Position numbers and translations under genes: made by a program. The notes below the pieces were generated by a model, which was given only the letters and a program-made list of their open reading frames with translations, was not told the DNA's origin and did no database searches. From Aedes albopictus (lineage: Eukaryota; Arthropoda; Insecta; Diptera; Culicidae), in assembly GCF_035046485.1 (NCBI RefSeq), contig NC_085137.1, positions 46,989,155 to 47,053,154 on the forward strand: a stretch of DNA of 64,000 nucleotides, written 5' to 3'. Below are positions 1 to 11,455 of this stretch, in pieces (position 1 is the first letter of the stretch; each line of letters begins with the position of its first letter).

Positions 1-319
1 GACTGAATTATAGCGAAGAGTGCCCAAAATTCCGGCCGCTGCCCAAAAAAGAATGCCGATTTAACCTGTACAATTGTTCCCTATAGTAGAATACAAAAAT
101 TCCATGAAGCAAAAATTAGGCACTATAGATATCATAGACTCGCGAAAACATGGTTGAGCAATATTATTTTAGTGTGTTTTACTGTGAATTTAAAGCTTAC
201 CGAACGAGTATGACGTCACACAATCTGTTGTATTCATTGAAATCATGATGTCATGCTCGTTTGGCTACACGAACTGACTAATCAAAAACATATGCAACTA
301 AAACTTTGTTTTGAACTTA
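1..319. other. Left edge, no gene seen
   Basis: AT-rich non-coding sequence with no ORF of note and no recognisable repeat. It ends at the TTA target duplication (317-319) of the next element. Confidence 0.5.
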
Positions 320-1416
320 GGGCCGATTTCTTCACCTACCCGGCTTAACGACGTAAGCCTGGTTTATCTTAAACCACACTTAAAGTTAAGCCAAATTCTT
401 AAGCCAGGTTTAAATATTTGTATTTCTTCACACCGGCTTAGCAAATGAAGGCGATGGCTTAAGCTAAGCCAGGCTTAACGAAATTTCCCATGTCATTCCA
501 GTGACTTTCCAATGGAAACGTCATTTTAAGCCGCCGATATTTTGAAATGCCCGTTATATGCAATGAAGTAACAACAACAAAACATCCGTTGAAATTTTAG
601 TAGGAAAAGCGGAATCGCTCGGTAAACTTTTCGGATGCAGAAGGAAATTAACAATCATGAACTACCATGACTGTTGATATTTTACCCAACGCTAGTATCG
701 ACATTGCAGAAAAGGCGTTGCAATGTTGATTTTATGTTTTGATATCCAGAATCGCTCTTGCCGTGACAACTCTGGTTGTGGATCAAACAATTGCATTATG
801 ATTCACAATACAACCGAAATCAGTTGCTTTATGAATCATATTGCAATTGTTTGGTATAGGTAGTACGAAAAACTAGTCCGTTGTGATACGGCAAGTATAA
901 ACCAAATTTCATAGTGCTGAGTTGTAAAAAGATCTTTTAAATCCACTTGCGTCATTTTTAGGTAGTGGAACTTATGTATAAAATTTATAAATATAATTAG
1001 TCATTCCGATCCTCATATAATATATTACTGTATAGTAGTAAGTACTGAAACTTAAACTCACTTTTAACTTCAATTGTCCTTACATGACATGGTTTGTTGA
1101 GGAAACGTATTAGTATTCACAAGCTAATCGCATACCAGAAGGACATTATGGGTACTCTTTAAGGAGAAACTTCAGAGTATACAAATATGGCTGCCACAAT
1201 GGCCGACTTGGACCCCTGCTCACGTTTTCAAGAGCACAAATCTTGAAAATTCGTAAACAAATGTGCTAGATTTGGAAAAGCTGCCTCTTTTTGCAAGTGA
1301 GCAAAGCCAGGATAAACAAATGAGGCATGTTTCGATGCTTTTTTCGTCAGATTTGTGCCTCTAAACTTTGTATGCAAAATTGCAATGGGATTTCTTGATG
1401 TTTCAGCTTAAACAGA

Positions 1417-1546
1417 TTAAATTGTTGCGTAAGCCATGATTTTCTGCTTATTTGAAATGTTTCATGATTTTGCGAATGAGATAATCAAAGATTGCCTTGA
1501 TGATCGCGACGTTCTCTCAGTTCACGCTGTTAAGTGAATCCCCCCT
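1417..1546. repeat. Dispersed MITE-like repeat, copy 1
   Basis: About 130 bp, starting TTAAATTGTTGCGTAAGCC and ending GTTAAGTGAATCCCCCCTA. It is closely matched by 44217-44346. This copy is uninterrupted at the TTAA where the second copy carries a 615-bp insertion, so it shows the empty site. Confidence 0.7.
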
Positions 1547-1722
1547 ATTCTTTTTACATGGTAAATTTTTCATGTAATACAAGTATTTGGAATTGAAAAA
1601 CCGGGAAAAAAAATTGGTAATCGTACTGGGAAAACCGGAAAAAAGAAGGGAATTTCAAAACTGAAATTGAGTGGCCACCCTGAAGAAAAAACCTGCCAAT
1701 AATATCCAACGTCACCCTATTA

Positions 1723-1891
1723 GGCAGCATCCATTTATTACGTAACGCCAAAATCGACATTTTTCGACCCCCGCCTTCCCCTTCTCCGTAACGCTTTTTT
1801 GTATGAAAGCTTACCATTTTTGTATGGGCTGTAACGCTTGACCATACTCCCTCCCTCCCCCTAGAGCGTTACGTAATTTGTGAATGGCGCC
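1723..1891. mobile_element. Small PIF/Harbinger-like MITE (ATTACGTAACGC family), copy 1
   Basis: 169 bp. Imperfect inverted ends converge on ATTACGTAACGC. TTA duplications lie at 1720-1722 and 1892-1894. The interior has C-rich runs. It is related to the element at 8780-8944. Confidence 0.7.
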
Positions 1892-2838
1892 TTAGGTATT
1901 CAAAATATGTAATGTTTGGAAGTACACCACGAATAATACTTTTTATATTTAGAATTATGAGTCAAAATGTTGAATATTCGATGGGCTAAACGTGGTTTGA
2001 ACTAAGTTTTTGTAAGAAATCAGTGTATGAAAAGTAATTAGAAGAATTTTTTTTAAGTGTCATCCTATGTTTGTTAAAATATAACATCTCTTGAACAGAC
2101 AAACATATGTTTATTGTGACCTAAAATTATGGAAGGACCGGATTAAAATAAATAAAAAACTTTAATGCGAATGTACTTTCGACTTCCAAATCAGGATGAC
2201 AAATTTCCAAAACTATCAACACGGTGTCTTTTTGAAGACTTTCAATCTAATGTAAAAACTTTATTGTCCCAAAAACCGATGTTGAATTCATTATATTGAC
2301 GACGCGCTGGCTGTAGATTATCATTTTCTTTATTATCACCTCCATCCGTATCCAAACGTTTTACAATTGTGTCGTTCCTAAGTGTACATGTTTTATAAAA
2401 AATATCTTTTGCTGTTTCAAAAATGTATCCATGAATCAGGTGAAGAAACCCAAACTCTGCAATTTGCGGCTTAAGCCTGGCTTATCCCTGCTAAGCCACC
2501 TCCGAGCACCGCTTAAAATAAGCCACGCTTAACGTAAACCGTAGCTTTATTAAACCGGGTTTAGTGGTTAAGGCGAGGTGAAGAAATCGAAAAAAAGTTA
2601 AGCCCGGCTTAAAATTTTGCTAAGCCTGGTTTAAAATTTAAGCCCGGGTGAAGAAATCGGCCCTTAGAGAGTTGTATATGTAGAGGCTCAGAAATCTGCG
2701 GCTTACCTGAGATAGATTCATATCGCACCAGGGCGCCGCGCCGCAGCGCATAGTTTGGAATACACTCTGAATCTCGTCTCAAAATATGAAACATTTGCTC
2801 ACAGATATCTCCAAATTTGTGTATGGTGTGTCTACGAA

Positions 2839-3790
2839 ATTCTGGGATTCCTTCAGGAGTTCGTGCTGGTATTCCTGTAGGACTTTTCTCAAGTATGTCA
2901 ACAGGAAATCCGCTAGGGATGCATTCAGAATAAACTTTCTATAGGGATTTCTCCAGGTTAATTCTCCTAGAATTACTTCGTGGATTCATACAGGAATGTA
3001 TCTTAGGGTTCTCCTAGGGATTTGTTTAAATTTCCTCTCTGGATTTCTTCAGAAATCCTTGCTGTGGTACCTCCAAAAATTCTGTCGCAGATTCATCCAG
3101 GTACGTCTACGGGGATCCCTATGGGATTTCTTAAAAAAATCCATGGATGCCTTCAATTATTTCTCCAGAAATTATTCCAATCCAACAATTTATCCGGGAA
3201 TTCTCCAATTGCATGATTACTCTATAGATTTCCCTATAATGCTTCTATACCATAGATTTACAGGAGGACTGATTTCCACATGGTATTCCTTCAAGCGATT
3301 TCTCTTGGTATTGCTTAAGGATTATCTCTTGTGATTTCTTACGGAATTCCTGCAGATTCTTCTGGAATATCTTGCTGAGAACCCTTCTGAAATTTATGCC
3401 AAAATTAGTCGGGACATTTCTGCTGGGAGTACTCCAGGAATTGTTCCATATATTCCCCCAGAACACTTTTTTCAGGAATTCCTCCGTGAATTTCTCCAGC
3501 AATTTCATCTGGAATCCTAACTGGAATTTCTTCAGAGATTTTGTAGGAATTCCTCCAACGATTATTCTAAGAACAACTCCAGGTATTGTTCCAGGAAATT
3601 ACTAGAGGGATTTAAACGGAAAATCCTATGGAGGTTTCTGTGGAAATTATCTATGGGATATCTTCAACAGTTGCTATAGGGCTTCGTAGGAATCATAGGG
3701 ATTCCTCTTGGGATTTTTCAGTGATTTCTTTATGGATTCTTCCACAAAGATATCTTCAAAGAGATTCATTCCCATTTCCTGGCGTTACCG
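2839..3790. repeat. Degenerate GGAATTCCT-type array 1
   Basis: Roughly 950 bp of loosely repeated units of the form (T)CC(T)NNAGGAATT(C/T)CT every 20-30 bp. No unit is exact. The open frames here are a by-product of the short repeat, not genes. Confidence 0.7.
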
Positions 3791-4079
3791 GTCCCAGTTC
3801 TAGTATTAGGTTGAGCATTGAAACGAATACGCCTTAGAGGGACGACGGAAGTTGAAATTTGCAACGATTGATTTGCCTTTTTCACATGTGAATTAGATTT
3901 TTTAAGCTTTCGTTGCACTTTACAGGTTTGTGCTTCTGTAATTTTGAAGTTCAGCCGCGTTATGCATATTCACCTCAATCCTTAATTCCCTTATTAGCGT
4001 GACGTACTTGATAGATGTCCTCTTTATTGATTTCATCAAACGTATGTCAAACTTTCGCCCCACCTTACCCTACTCCGCT

Positions 4080-5000
4080 GTAGCTGTGGAATGGTGATGG
4101 TGGTGGTGGTGGTGCTGGTTGGAAGTAGAGATACAGCCTCGGCGAGCAGCACCAGCTTACACCGTTTTCCACGGAACTATTCTGCTAGCATCGGGAGCCA
4201 AGCGAGACACAGCGATAGAGACAGAGGCCGTTCTCCGGGTTTACTTGCTTGCCATGTGTGCGCCATAGCAGCCAGCAATGTGCCATTCTGCTCCTACTCC
4301 TCCCTTGGCTTCCTCCAGCCAGCCAGCTCATATAGTTGTTCGTTCATGGTGCTCTTGCATAGTTTCGGCCGAGGGATCGCACCTTCTATGATATTTTGTG
4401 TACACGTACCTACGTTCGTCGTACATACAGCAAGCAATTCGAGAGTGGCAGATGGGTCGCTCCGGGCCGGTTGTCGAGTCGAGTGTGCGACGACGAATAT
4501 CAGCGGGCCAGCAGGAGGAACTGGGGCGCGACGCGTGTACAGTACTCCAACACACTAAAATCCGGTGGAAGACAGTCAGCAGCAGCGCGAACGACGGACG
4601 GACGGACGGCGGCCATGCCCTCGCCTCGACTGACTGAACTGAACCGATTCGTTTGGATGGCTGGTTGTCGCTTGGTTTGGTTGTTGGTAGTCGTCGTCGT
4701 CGTTGGAACAGTTTTGCTTTATTTCAGTTTTATAGCCAAGTGTGTGCAGATTGCTCCATCATGGTCGCGCTCATTTGGAAGGGGGTGGGTGGTGGCAGGG
4801 AGAGAGGGTGTTGCTGGCAGAGGCAAAAGAGAGAAAGACCTACCAGCAGCGCGCACCAGCAGCTATTTGGGACAGAGAGATGATAGACTGTTCGTTCGTT
4901 CGTTCGGTGGGGCATCCTCAGCCCAGCATGATAAACTTCTTGAACCAGCGTGGCCAGATTGCATGGTTTTGAGAATGTCAATCGATGGGTTGTAAAAACG
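4080..5000. other. Unique GC-rich segment, possible promoter or 5' exon
   Basis: CpG- and GC-rich compared with the surrounding AT-rich DNA. It has GGT and CAG runs and a GGAC tetranucleotide run near 4590-4610. A TCAGC initiator-like site at about 4575 is followed about 28 bases later by GGACGG, which resembles a DPE element, but the GGAC repeat could produce this by chance. Several overlapping frames are open on both strands, as expected from base composition. No coding signal was accepted. It may be a distant first exon of the downstream host gene or of another gene. Confidence 0.25.
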
Positions 5001-6879
5001 CATGATTGTTTGCTACTCCGTAATTCAGTAAAACAATTGAAATAAGAAACCAACAAATATAGCTTGGGAGTACCTTAGCGTCCCATTCGAGAATTTCATA
5101 TTTTGTCAAGTCAATAACAGAACGGGACCATATTCATATGGCCATCGTGTGTTAGTGCTAAACACTAACCGTGTTGTGCGTTGATTACTAGAGACCTTGA
5201 TCAGATCTGCAAAGTGTTCTTTGAGTAATAACCACAGTTATTAACTGGATGCGTTTTTTTGCCAGCTTTCTATGTTTACATTCGTATATCGTGTAGCAGC
5301 ACGAAGATGCTTCAAGTCTAAACAAATCAAGGTAATTCCCAGTTCCCACAGTTCTTATCAAACTGAATCAAACCAAGATAACTTCAGTGACTTCTTATTT
5401 CTGGCGTCCCTTTTGGGATAGGGGCTGCTTTTCAGTTCAGAATTCTTGAGCACGTCCACAGTTTCTAGCTAAGGCTTCTTTTTATCAACTGATTATTTCG
5501 CATTCGTAACATTGTGTGGCAGGTATGATGATATTCCATGTTCAAGGAAATCTTGAATAATTCCTTTACGGAATGTTCCTAGACCTACTGGAAATCGATT
5601 CTATCACCCTCAGCACGGTCTTGCTAAACACCCGCGCGTTCACCGCTGCAGGTATATGGGTTCTCATAACATAACATAAATGTTAGTACTCTTCTTACCA
5701 ATTCCTAAGTTGTCATGTGTAATCCAAGAACAACAAACTGTTGTCCATTTTATCTAAATATTATTACCATTCCGCTGGGAAGCGCCACCAACCCGTTAAC
5801 GAGAGCCCACTTCACTGTTTCTCATTTCATAACCCAGTTCCTTTCCCCTCGTTACTGTTGCTACCCCCGACACTACTCACTAAATATCCCCATTTCGAAA
5901 TTGGACAGTGCCCTTTCCCACCCAGCCGACCCATGGACGCCGGTGATCGCGCGCGGTGCGGCGAGGTGAACTCATTCGCATATTGTCGGAACACCAAATT
6001 ACTACCTTTGCTGCTGCTGCTGCTGCTTTTAGATGCCGGCCTATACGCTGCCATACCTCTTACCACCATAGCTTTATAGGCGGGTGAGTGAGTGCCAAGG
6101 CGAGTGCTTTGTATGGCCACAAATGGCCATCTCGCGGTACCGTCACGACGTCGTTACGAATCGCGGTGGGCATAGCGGTCGCCATCCCACACCACTACCC
6201 CGGCTCACTTGATGAACCTTTCTCCGCCGCGCCCCAGCAATGCTTTAGACCTACAGTGTATGGAATATTTGTATGTAGGGTAAAAATTTACTGTGGCAAA
6301 CGCGCTGTTTCCCGTCACATCAGACGGAAAATATACCGACTTAACTTTGCCAACGCCTCATTAGATGGAAGCAAAAAGATGTAGAGTATCGATAACCAGC
6401 CAGTATAGCTATAGCACTGGAAATCGAAACACTAAATTTCACGTTTAAATTTCACTCCACTTACGAGTTGACAATTTGTCTCGTTTTCGAACGCCGATGG
6501 CAACCGTACCAAAGCCACGGCTAGACGAATTGTTCTTCAACACCGCTCAAATTTCACTTCACCAGATTCACTTGTTGAACCAACCTTCAATTCGTACCCT
6601 ACAAAACCTCCGTGCCTCTTCAAAGTTGAATTTCACTATTAAAAGCAGCAGCGAGGTACACCGAATCTTTCAGCAGGGCAGTCAAACTCATGATGGTTTG
6701 TCATGTCACACGCTAAAACTGACGAAAATTACACTTATTTGTATCGCGTGACATATTAAAATCGAATGCACGATAGTACAGATTGAAAACGCGGCACATG
6801 CTACGCATAGGCTCGTTCAAACGGAATTACTAGGAACGAGTGTGAGCGTAAGTTATGACCGCGTAAGTTGGTGTCAAGA
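5001..6879. other. Intergenic or intronic sequence without an identified gene
   Basis: Mostly unique sequence. A moderately GC-rich patch with a short CTG run lies at about 5925-6250. No ORF showed a recognisable domain, and no inverted-repeat element was identified. Confidence 0.4.
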
Positions 6880-7960
6880 CGGCTAAGCAACCTGGAACAG
6901 TCGATGTTACCTTGTTAAAGGTCTCCTACAAAGCAGCACTTCGAAACATTGCGTCTTGCCTCCAGTAACTCCAAATTGATCAGCTTGCAGCGGGCACTGT
7001 AGTTAGGTAAGTTAAGCGGATCATTCCATCTAAGGTGACGAAGAGCAAATCGGATAAATTTGTGTTGGACTGCCTCAATCCGCTGAATTCCGTTCTGGTA
7101 GTAAGGACACTAGACAATAGACGAATACTCCAAAATGGGACGCACGAGAGAACAATACAGGCTTTGAAGACACCCTATGCGATGTGATCCTTAAACGTCA
7201 ACTTGGAATCGATCAGAACTTCTAGGTCCTTTATAATCGTTTCACGTTGTAGCTTCGTACCAAACAGAGTATAGCCAAATTGCAAAGGTGAATATTTGCT
7301 GCTGAACGAAATGACGCCGCATTTTGATACGTTCAGAGACTTGCGATTGAGGCGACACCATTCAGCAAATACTTCCAGTTGATGTTGGAGAAAAAGAGCG
7401 TCTCCCGGCTGCTTGATGAGGTCGGTGTATATAGCGTCAATTTGGTGACCGTCTTCAATTTGTCTGATCAAGAACGAGGTGAAAGCCGTTAAATTGGTTG
7501 TCGTTGTACGTTTGGCCAAAAACCCGTGTTGGTCTGGACAAATGTAATGCGTATAGTTATGTACTAAATCACGCAGTACGATCACCTCGAAAAGCTTCGA
7601 AATAGAACTAAGTGCAGCTATACCATGATAGTTTGAAACCATCCGCTCAACCTTTTTTAAAAACTGGAAAGACATAAGATTCTTTCCAGCAGCTCGGGAT
7701 AACACCGGTAGCCAAGAATAGATTGAATACCGCTGCAAGAGGTATGGCTAGTGTATCCAAACAACGTTTAAGTACGAGCGATGGAATACCGTCTGGGCCG
7801 CATCCCGACGACGATTTCAAACTCTTCCCTGCTGAATTCACCATACCATCCGTGATTTGTAACTGCTGTCCGAAAGTTGGAAGTCGAGGAACATTTCTGG
7901 TTGCGGCATCAAGATCGTGCGGATTGACGTGCTCGTTGGTGAACACACTGCTAAATTGCG
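6880..7960 (-). pseudogene. Jockey-like non-LTR retrotransposon remnant (reverse transcriptase)
   Basis: Minus-strand conceptual protein in two overlapping frames. The upstream part (7647-7946) has the pre-palm motif GCGPDGIPSLVLKRCL and a CWKESYVFPVFKKG motif. The next part (7175-7738) has NYHGIAALSSISKLFE, then DQHGFLAKRTTTTNL, and a DAIYTDL motif. After IYTDL the palm is deleted and the sequence jumps to the LNVSKCGVISFSS region of the thumb. Toward 6880 the decayed frame still reads VRPILEYSSIV, with a stop where this position is usually Trp, followed by YYQNGIQRIEAVQHKFIRF. These motifs place it among jockey-type insect LINEs. The frameshift, internal deletion and stop mean it is dead. 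Confidence 0.85.
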
Positions 7961-8779
7961 AACAGAACAGAACAGAACTCTTCGCTTATAGAAATAACTC
8001 AGTCAATTCCAAACCAATTGACATGAAATTTTGTACACGGCTAGATACTATACGTATCTCATCGCGTTCCAAAAATTGTGTCAATTGGTTCTAAATTGGC
8101 TGTGTTACAGCAAAAAGTGGCCAAAATAAGACCCCTGCCGAGATGGTTCCACTTCCCTATGTCTATTGAATAGTAGACATCAATAAGCACCGATTGCAAA
8201 GCAGAAAACCACCGAAGCCCGACATATACACACGAAGTGAATACAGCTGGCATTCAGGGGTTCGCATCACCATTCATACGTAACATTCACTGTGCAGAAT
8301 GCTGTTCAATTAATCAAATCAATCACTTTTCCCCGTCGGCTATATTTTTGTTTATAATCCTTTGTATTCGGAAGGATTTCTTCGTTGCACCTGGTGGGCA
8401 AAAGTATTGATTGAAATATTTTGGTCGTTAGTCTAAAGCTACATCCATCTCAATTTAAAACTTTCTGCTCAATTGTACTATGAATACATGATTTGATTTG
8501 GATTGCGACAGGTATGACCGACTTTTCGAATAAACATCTACGATTATGACCATCCAATGTACCATAGTGTTCGTTAATTGAAGTCAGCTTGTGCCCAAAA
8601 TAGACGAAAACAGAATTCAAGGGAAATTATTAAATCTTATTGTTTTAGGGAAAGTGTAGTTCTACTTAAGTGTTTTACATGATATAGAAGCTAATTTTTA
8701 AATTAATACATACTTGATTGCAAACTGGCTATGAAGCGTTAGACGTGGTGCAATAATAAATTCGACGGAAATTAGATAA
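7961..8779. other. No gene seen
   Basis: Ordinary AT-rich sequence. The short ORFs on either strand resemble no known domain. Confidence 0.4.
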
Positions 8780-8944
8780 GGGTTCATTCACAAATTTCAT
8801 AACGCCAAAATTGGCCTTTCCTGACACCCACCCACCCCTTCGTAACACTATTTATATGAGGAAAAATTTTATTTGTTCGGGCTGTAACACCTTGAAGGAC
8901 ACCCACCCACCCCCTTCAGCGTTATGATATTTGTGAACAAGCCC
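8780..8944. mobile_element. Small PIF/Harbinger-like MITE, copy 2
   Basis: 165 bp. The ends are GGGTTCATTCACAAATTTC and, inverted, GGGCTTGTTCACAAATATC. TAA duplications lie at 8777-8779 and 8945-8947. The interior has ACACCCACCCACCCC runs. Same family as 1723-1891. Confidence 0.75.
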
Positions 8945-9623
8945 TAAAACCCCTACATGGGTTTTGTTGTTAATTAAAATGTATATATCAAAATGTTGAT
9001 ATGAAAATCATATCAATCATATCTGCTTCCAATCGTGTAGTAACAAGTCGTCAATTGATGTCCTGAGAATTCGTGAGTAGGTCGTAACTGACAAGATGAT
9101 AGAAATGTGAAAACAACAACCGAATGTTCCAGTCACAAATTCAATTCCGGTTTAGAAGTATTCAATACAGTGAGTAGTTCAACAATGTTAATTCTGGTAG
9201 GAATATTTCGAGTTAAGTAGCAAACCGTGGTGAAAATAAGAAATAGCATTTTACGGCTATGTTCGACAGATAATTCAAGGTTAAGCTACAATTCTATTTT
9301 TTTACACTGTATTTTGAACAATTTCACATAGCGTTTAACCCTTTTCCACGGGTTTCGAAAAATTCCAAATTTTCCAAATGTTCAGCAAATGTCGTGCAAA
9401 ACTTTCATGTTTTTGTGTGTTTTTTTTGGAAACAGTTTCATCTGTTCAGAAGTGTTTGGATGTCATTTTATTCTTTATTGAATTTTCAGTGATAGTTTGA
9501 AATCAATCTCTAGCAATGGATCATTAAAATAACTAAAACGACCGCTATGAAATGAACAGATAGCGCCACCGTAGCCTTGTGTGTTTGACATAACTCCACG
9601 GCTGTCACAATGTTAAAGTTCAT

Positions 9624-9759
9624 ATGGTCCACTGCACGAATTTATTCTGGCCTGCTTACTCGCACGCGAAATTTGACGTTTGAGCGGTGTCGGCACCGCT
9701 CAAACGTCAAATTTCGCGTGAGAGTAAGCAGGCCAGCATAAATTCGTGCAGTGGACCAT
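9624..9759. repeat. Near-perfect hairpin element, copy 1
   Basis: Two arms of about 66 bases start ATGGTCCACTGCACGAATTT and fold back on a 4-base centre between GAGCGGTG and CACCGCTC. TA lies outside each end. A diverged copy is at 33609-33745. Confidence 0.8.
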
Positions 9760-9980
9760 ACGGTGGCGGCTTTGTTTTGATGTGGCAAGTAGCAAAAAAG
9801 TTTACTTCAATGATCCATTATACTAAAAAAATACCTACAAAAATCCTGTGATATACCTTCTTACATAGTTCTTATCGATGTTATGAATTACTTGAAAAAA
9901 TAAAGAAGTTTAATCATTTTCATAATCATTGTTGACGGAATAATTCATCTGTTCAAATAAAATAACGCAAATGGAGAATA

Positions 9981-10261
9981 CAGTAGACGTTCGGTCGGTG
10001 CAAACGGTTTAACTCCAATGCTTTTTAACTGCAAGTCCGGTAAGTGCAACAATTTTGCAGTTATCGCACCAAAATCCATAAGTTATCGCACCAGTTATCC
10101 GTCAAAATGGTGCGCTATATTAGCCCAAATGAACAGTCGGATGAAGTTCACGTACATTTTACGTCAGTAGATGGTTTGTTGATACTGTCAGACATTGCAG
10201 TTATCGGATTTTCGTTCGCTAAATGAAACGTAAACATGTTGCAGTTATCGAACGTCTACTG
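9981..10261. mobile_element. Pogo-like MITE
   Basis: 281 bp. Inverted ends read CAGTAGACGTTCG. TA duplications lie at 9979-9980 and 10262-10263. Several internal CAGTTATCG motifs match those in the MITE at 59624-59865. TA plus ends beginning CAG suggests the pogo/Tigger branch of Tc1-mariner. Confidence 0.7.
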
Positions 10262-10807
10262 TATGTGTGTTTGAAATTATTTATAAGCTACTATTGATAA
10301 ACCGTCTCATACTTTTCTCCCCCTCGTAGACATTACCCATACACAATTTTAAACGTTTGTATGGAGTGTTCGCAATTGCTTGTGAAATGCCTGTCTGAAT
10401 ATTCCGTTTGTCTAAAATACCGAACTCTGTGTTCAAAATTAAGTGTGTCAACTTTGACCAGACGAAACGTAGCTTTTGATTGGCTTTTTCAACGCACGTC
10501 ATTCGCTCTATTTCGCCAGGACTGACAGGACTGATAGTCATTAGTCAACCTCAAAGTTGTTCAAACTTATATTACAGATAGCTTACTGGCCTGTATGTTA
10601 TATGTCCCGATTTGCATGGAGAACATTTGGCCGGGGTTCTGCTAAACCGAACTAAACGCCAAAATTTCAGAATTCAAGTTATTTACACCAATGAATGCAA
10701 TAGGTCATTATCTATTACCTGTAAAATATTCAAGGCATTCGGACAGCCACAAGCATTCCTAGAATGAAAAACCACTATAGCAGGCTGGGAAAAAATCGAA
10801 TTTGCAT

Positions 10808-11455
10808 CCAGCCAAACCGAACTGTAAACCAAAAACATGGCATCGGAAGATACTTTTTGTGCTGACCTCGAGGATTATTTCTCCGATTTATCAGATGTTC
10901 CATCGGATTTTTCCATTTCGGACAGTTCATGGAAGCAGTCGGCATCAGAATCTGGTGAGTAAGAAAAGATTCTGGTTTCCTAAAGGCTTGCATCATTGGA
11001 ACAGATGTTCAAACGGGCTGATCGGCATTTTTCATAATTTGTGTCAGCTAAAGCGCACCAAGTGCAAAAAAAATAAAATAATGCGTTTCCATGAAAGACG
11101 ATATTATTTTTTACCAAAGTCACTTACAATAGATCAATATACATTGGAATTTTATAATTACCAGCAAGCAGTAATAGAATATCTCGGCATTTCATATTGG
11201 TAATACTCTAATCATTTGTATGAACTTGGTTCGCTATGGCAGGCTAGAAAATGATTAATTCCTCATCAGCAGCCACAATACGTTAGGACACATCCTGATA
11301 ATTATTATTTCCTACGAAATTTAGAATCCGATAGTGATGAAGATGTAACATTAGAGAATAGTAAGAACGAACTGGTGATACAGAGTGACATTTCCCCAAG
11401 CGATACAACCATCTCAGGTATTGATATATCGGTACTTAGTTCGCTCTGGCAGAAC
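10808..11455. repeat. Left cluster of TIR-related internal motifs
   Basis: Three copies of a CTGCCANANYGAACT-like motif: 10808-10827 (forward), 11225-11247 and 11434-11455 (both reversed). The last two fall in introns 1 and 2 of the transposase gene. The first is just upstream of its start codon. The motif resembles CTGCTAAACCGAACTAA inside the TIR, so these may be transposase binding sites. Confidence 0.55.

Larger units (their letters stand above)
320..2663. mobile_element. PIF/Harbinger-like non-autonomous element, 2.34 kb
   Basis: The ends are inverted repeats beginning GGGCCGATTTCTTCACC (320-336, mirrored at 2647-2663). They are flanked on both sides by TTA (317-319, 2664-2666), the 3-bp TWA duplication typical of PIF/Harbinger elements. 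Inside each end is a subterminal block (about 340-490 and 2455-2646) rich in variants of the near-palindrome TAAGCCNGGCTTAA. No transposase ORF is present, so the copy is non-autonomous. A second small TTA-flanked MITE (1723-1891) and a dispersed repeat (1417-1546) lie within it. The superfamily is inferred from the duplication length and ends, not from protein. Confidence 0.75.

Noticed and set aside
4091..4995. Overlapping ORFs of 155 and 199 codons in the GC-rich segment
   Set aside because: Several frames on both strands are open because of base composition. None shows a domain or splice logic.
10281..10541. 86-codon minus-strand ORF just left of the transposon
   Set aside because: Not recognised. 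No supporting structure, and it lies in repeat-like DNA shared by no other part of the window.
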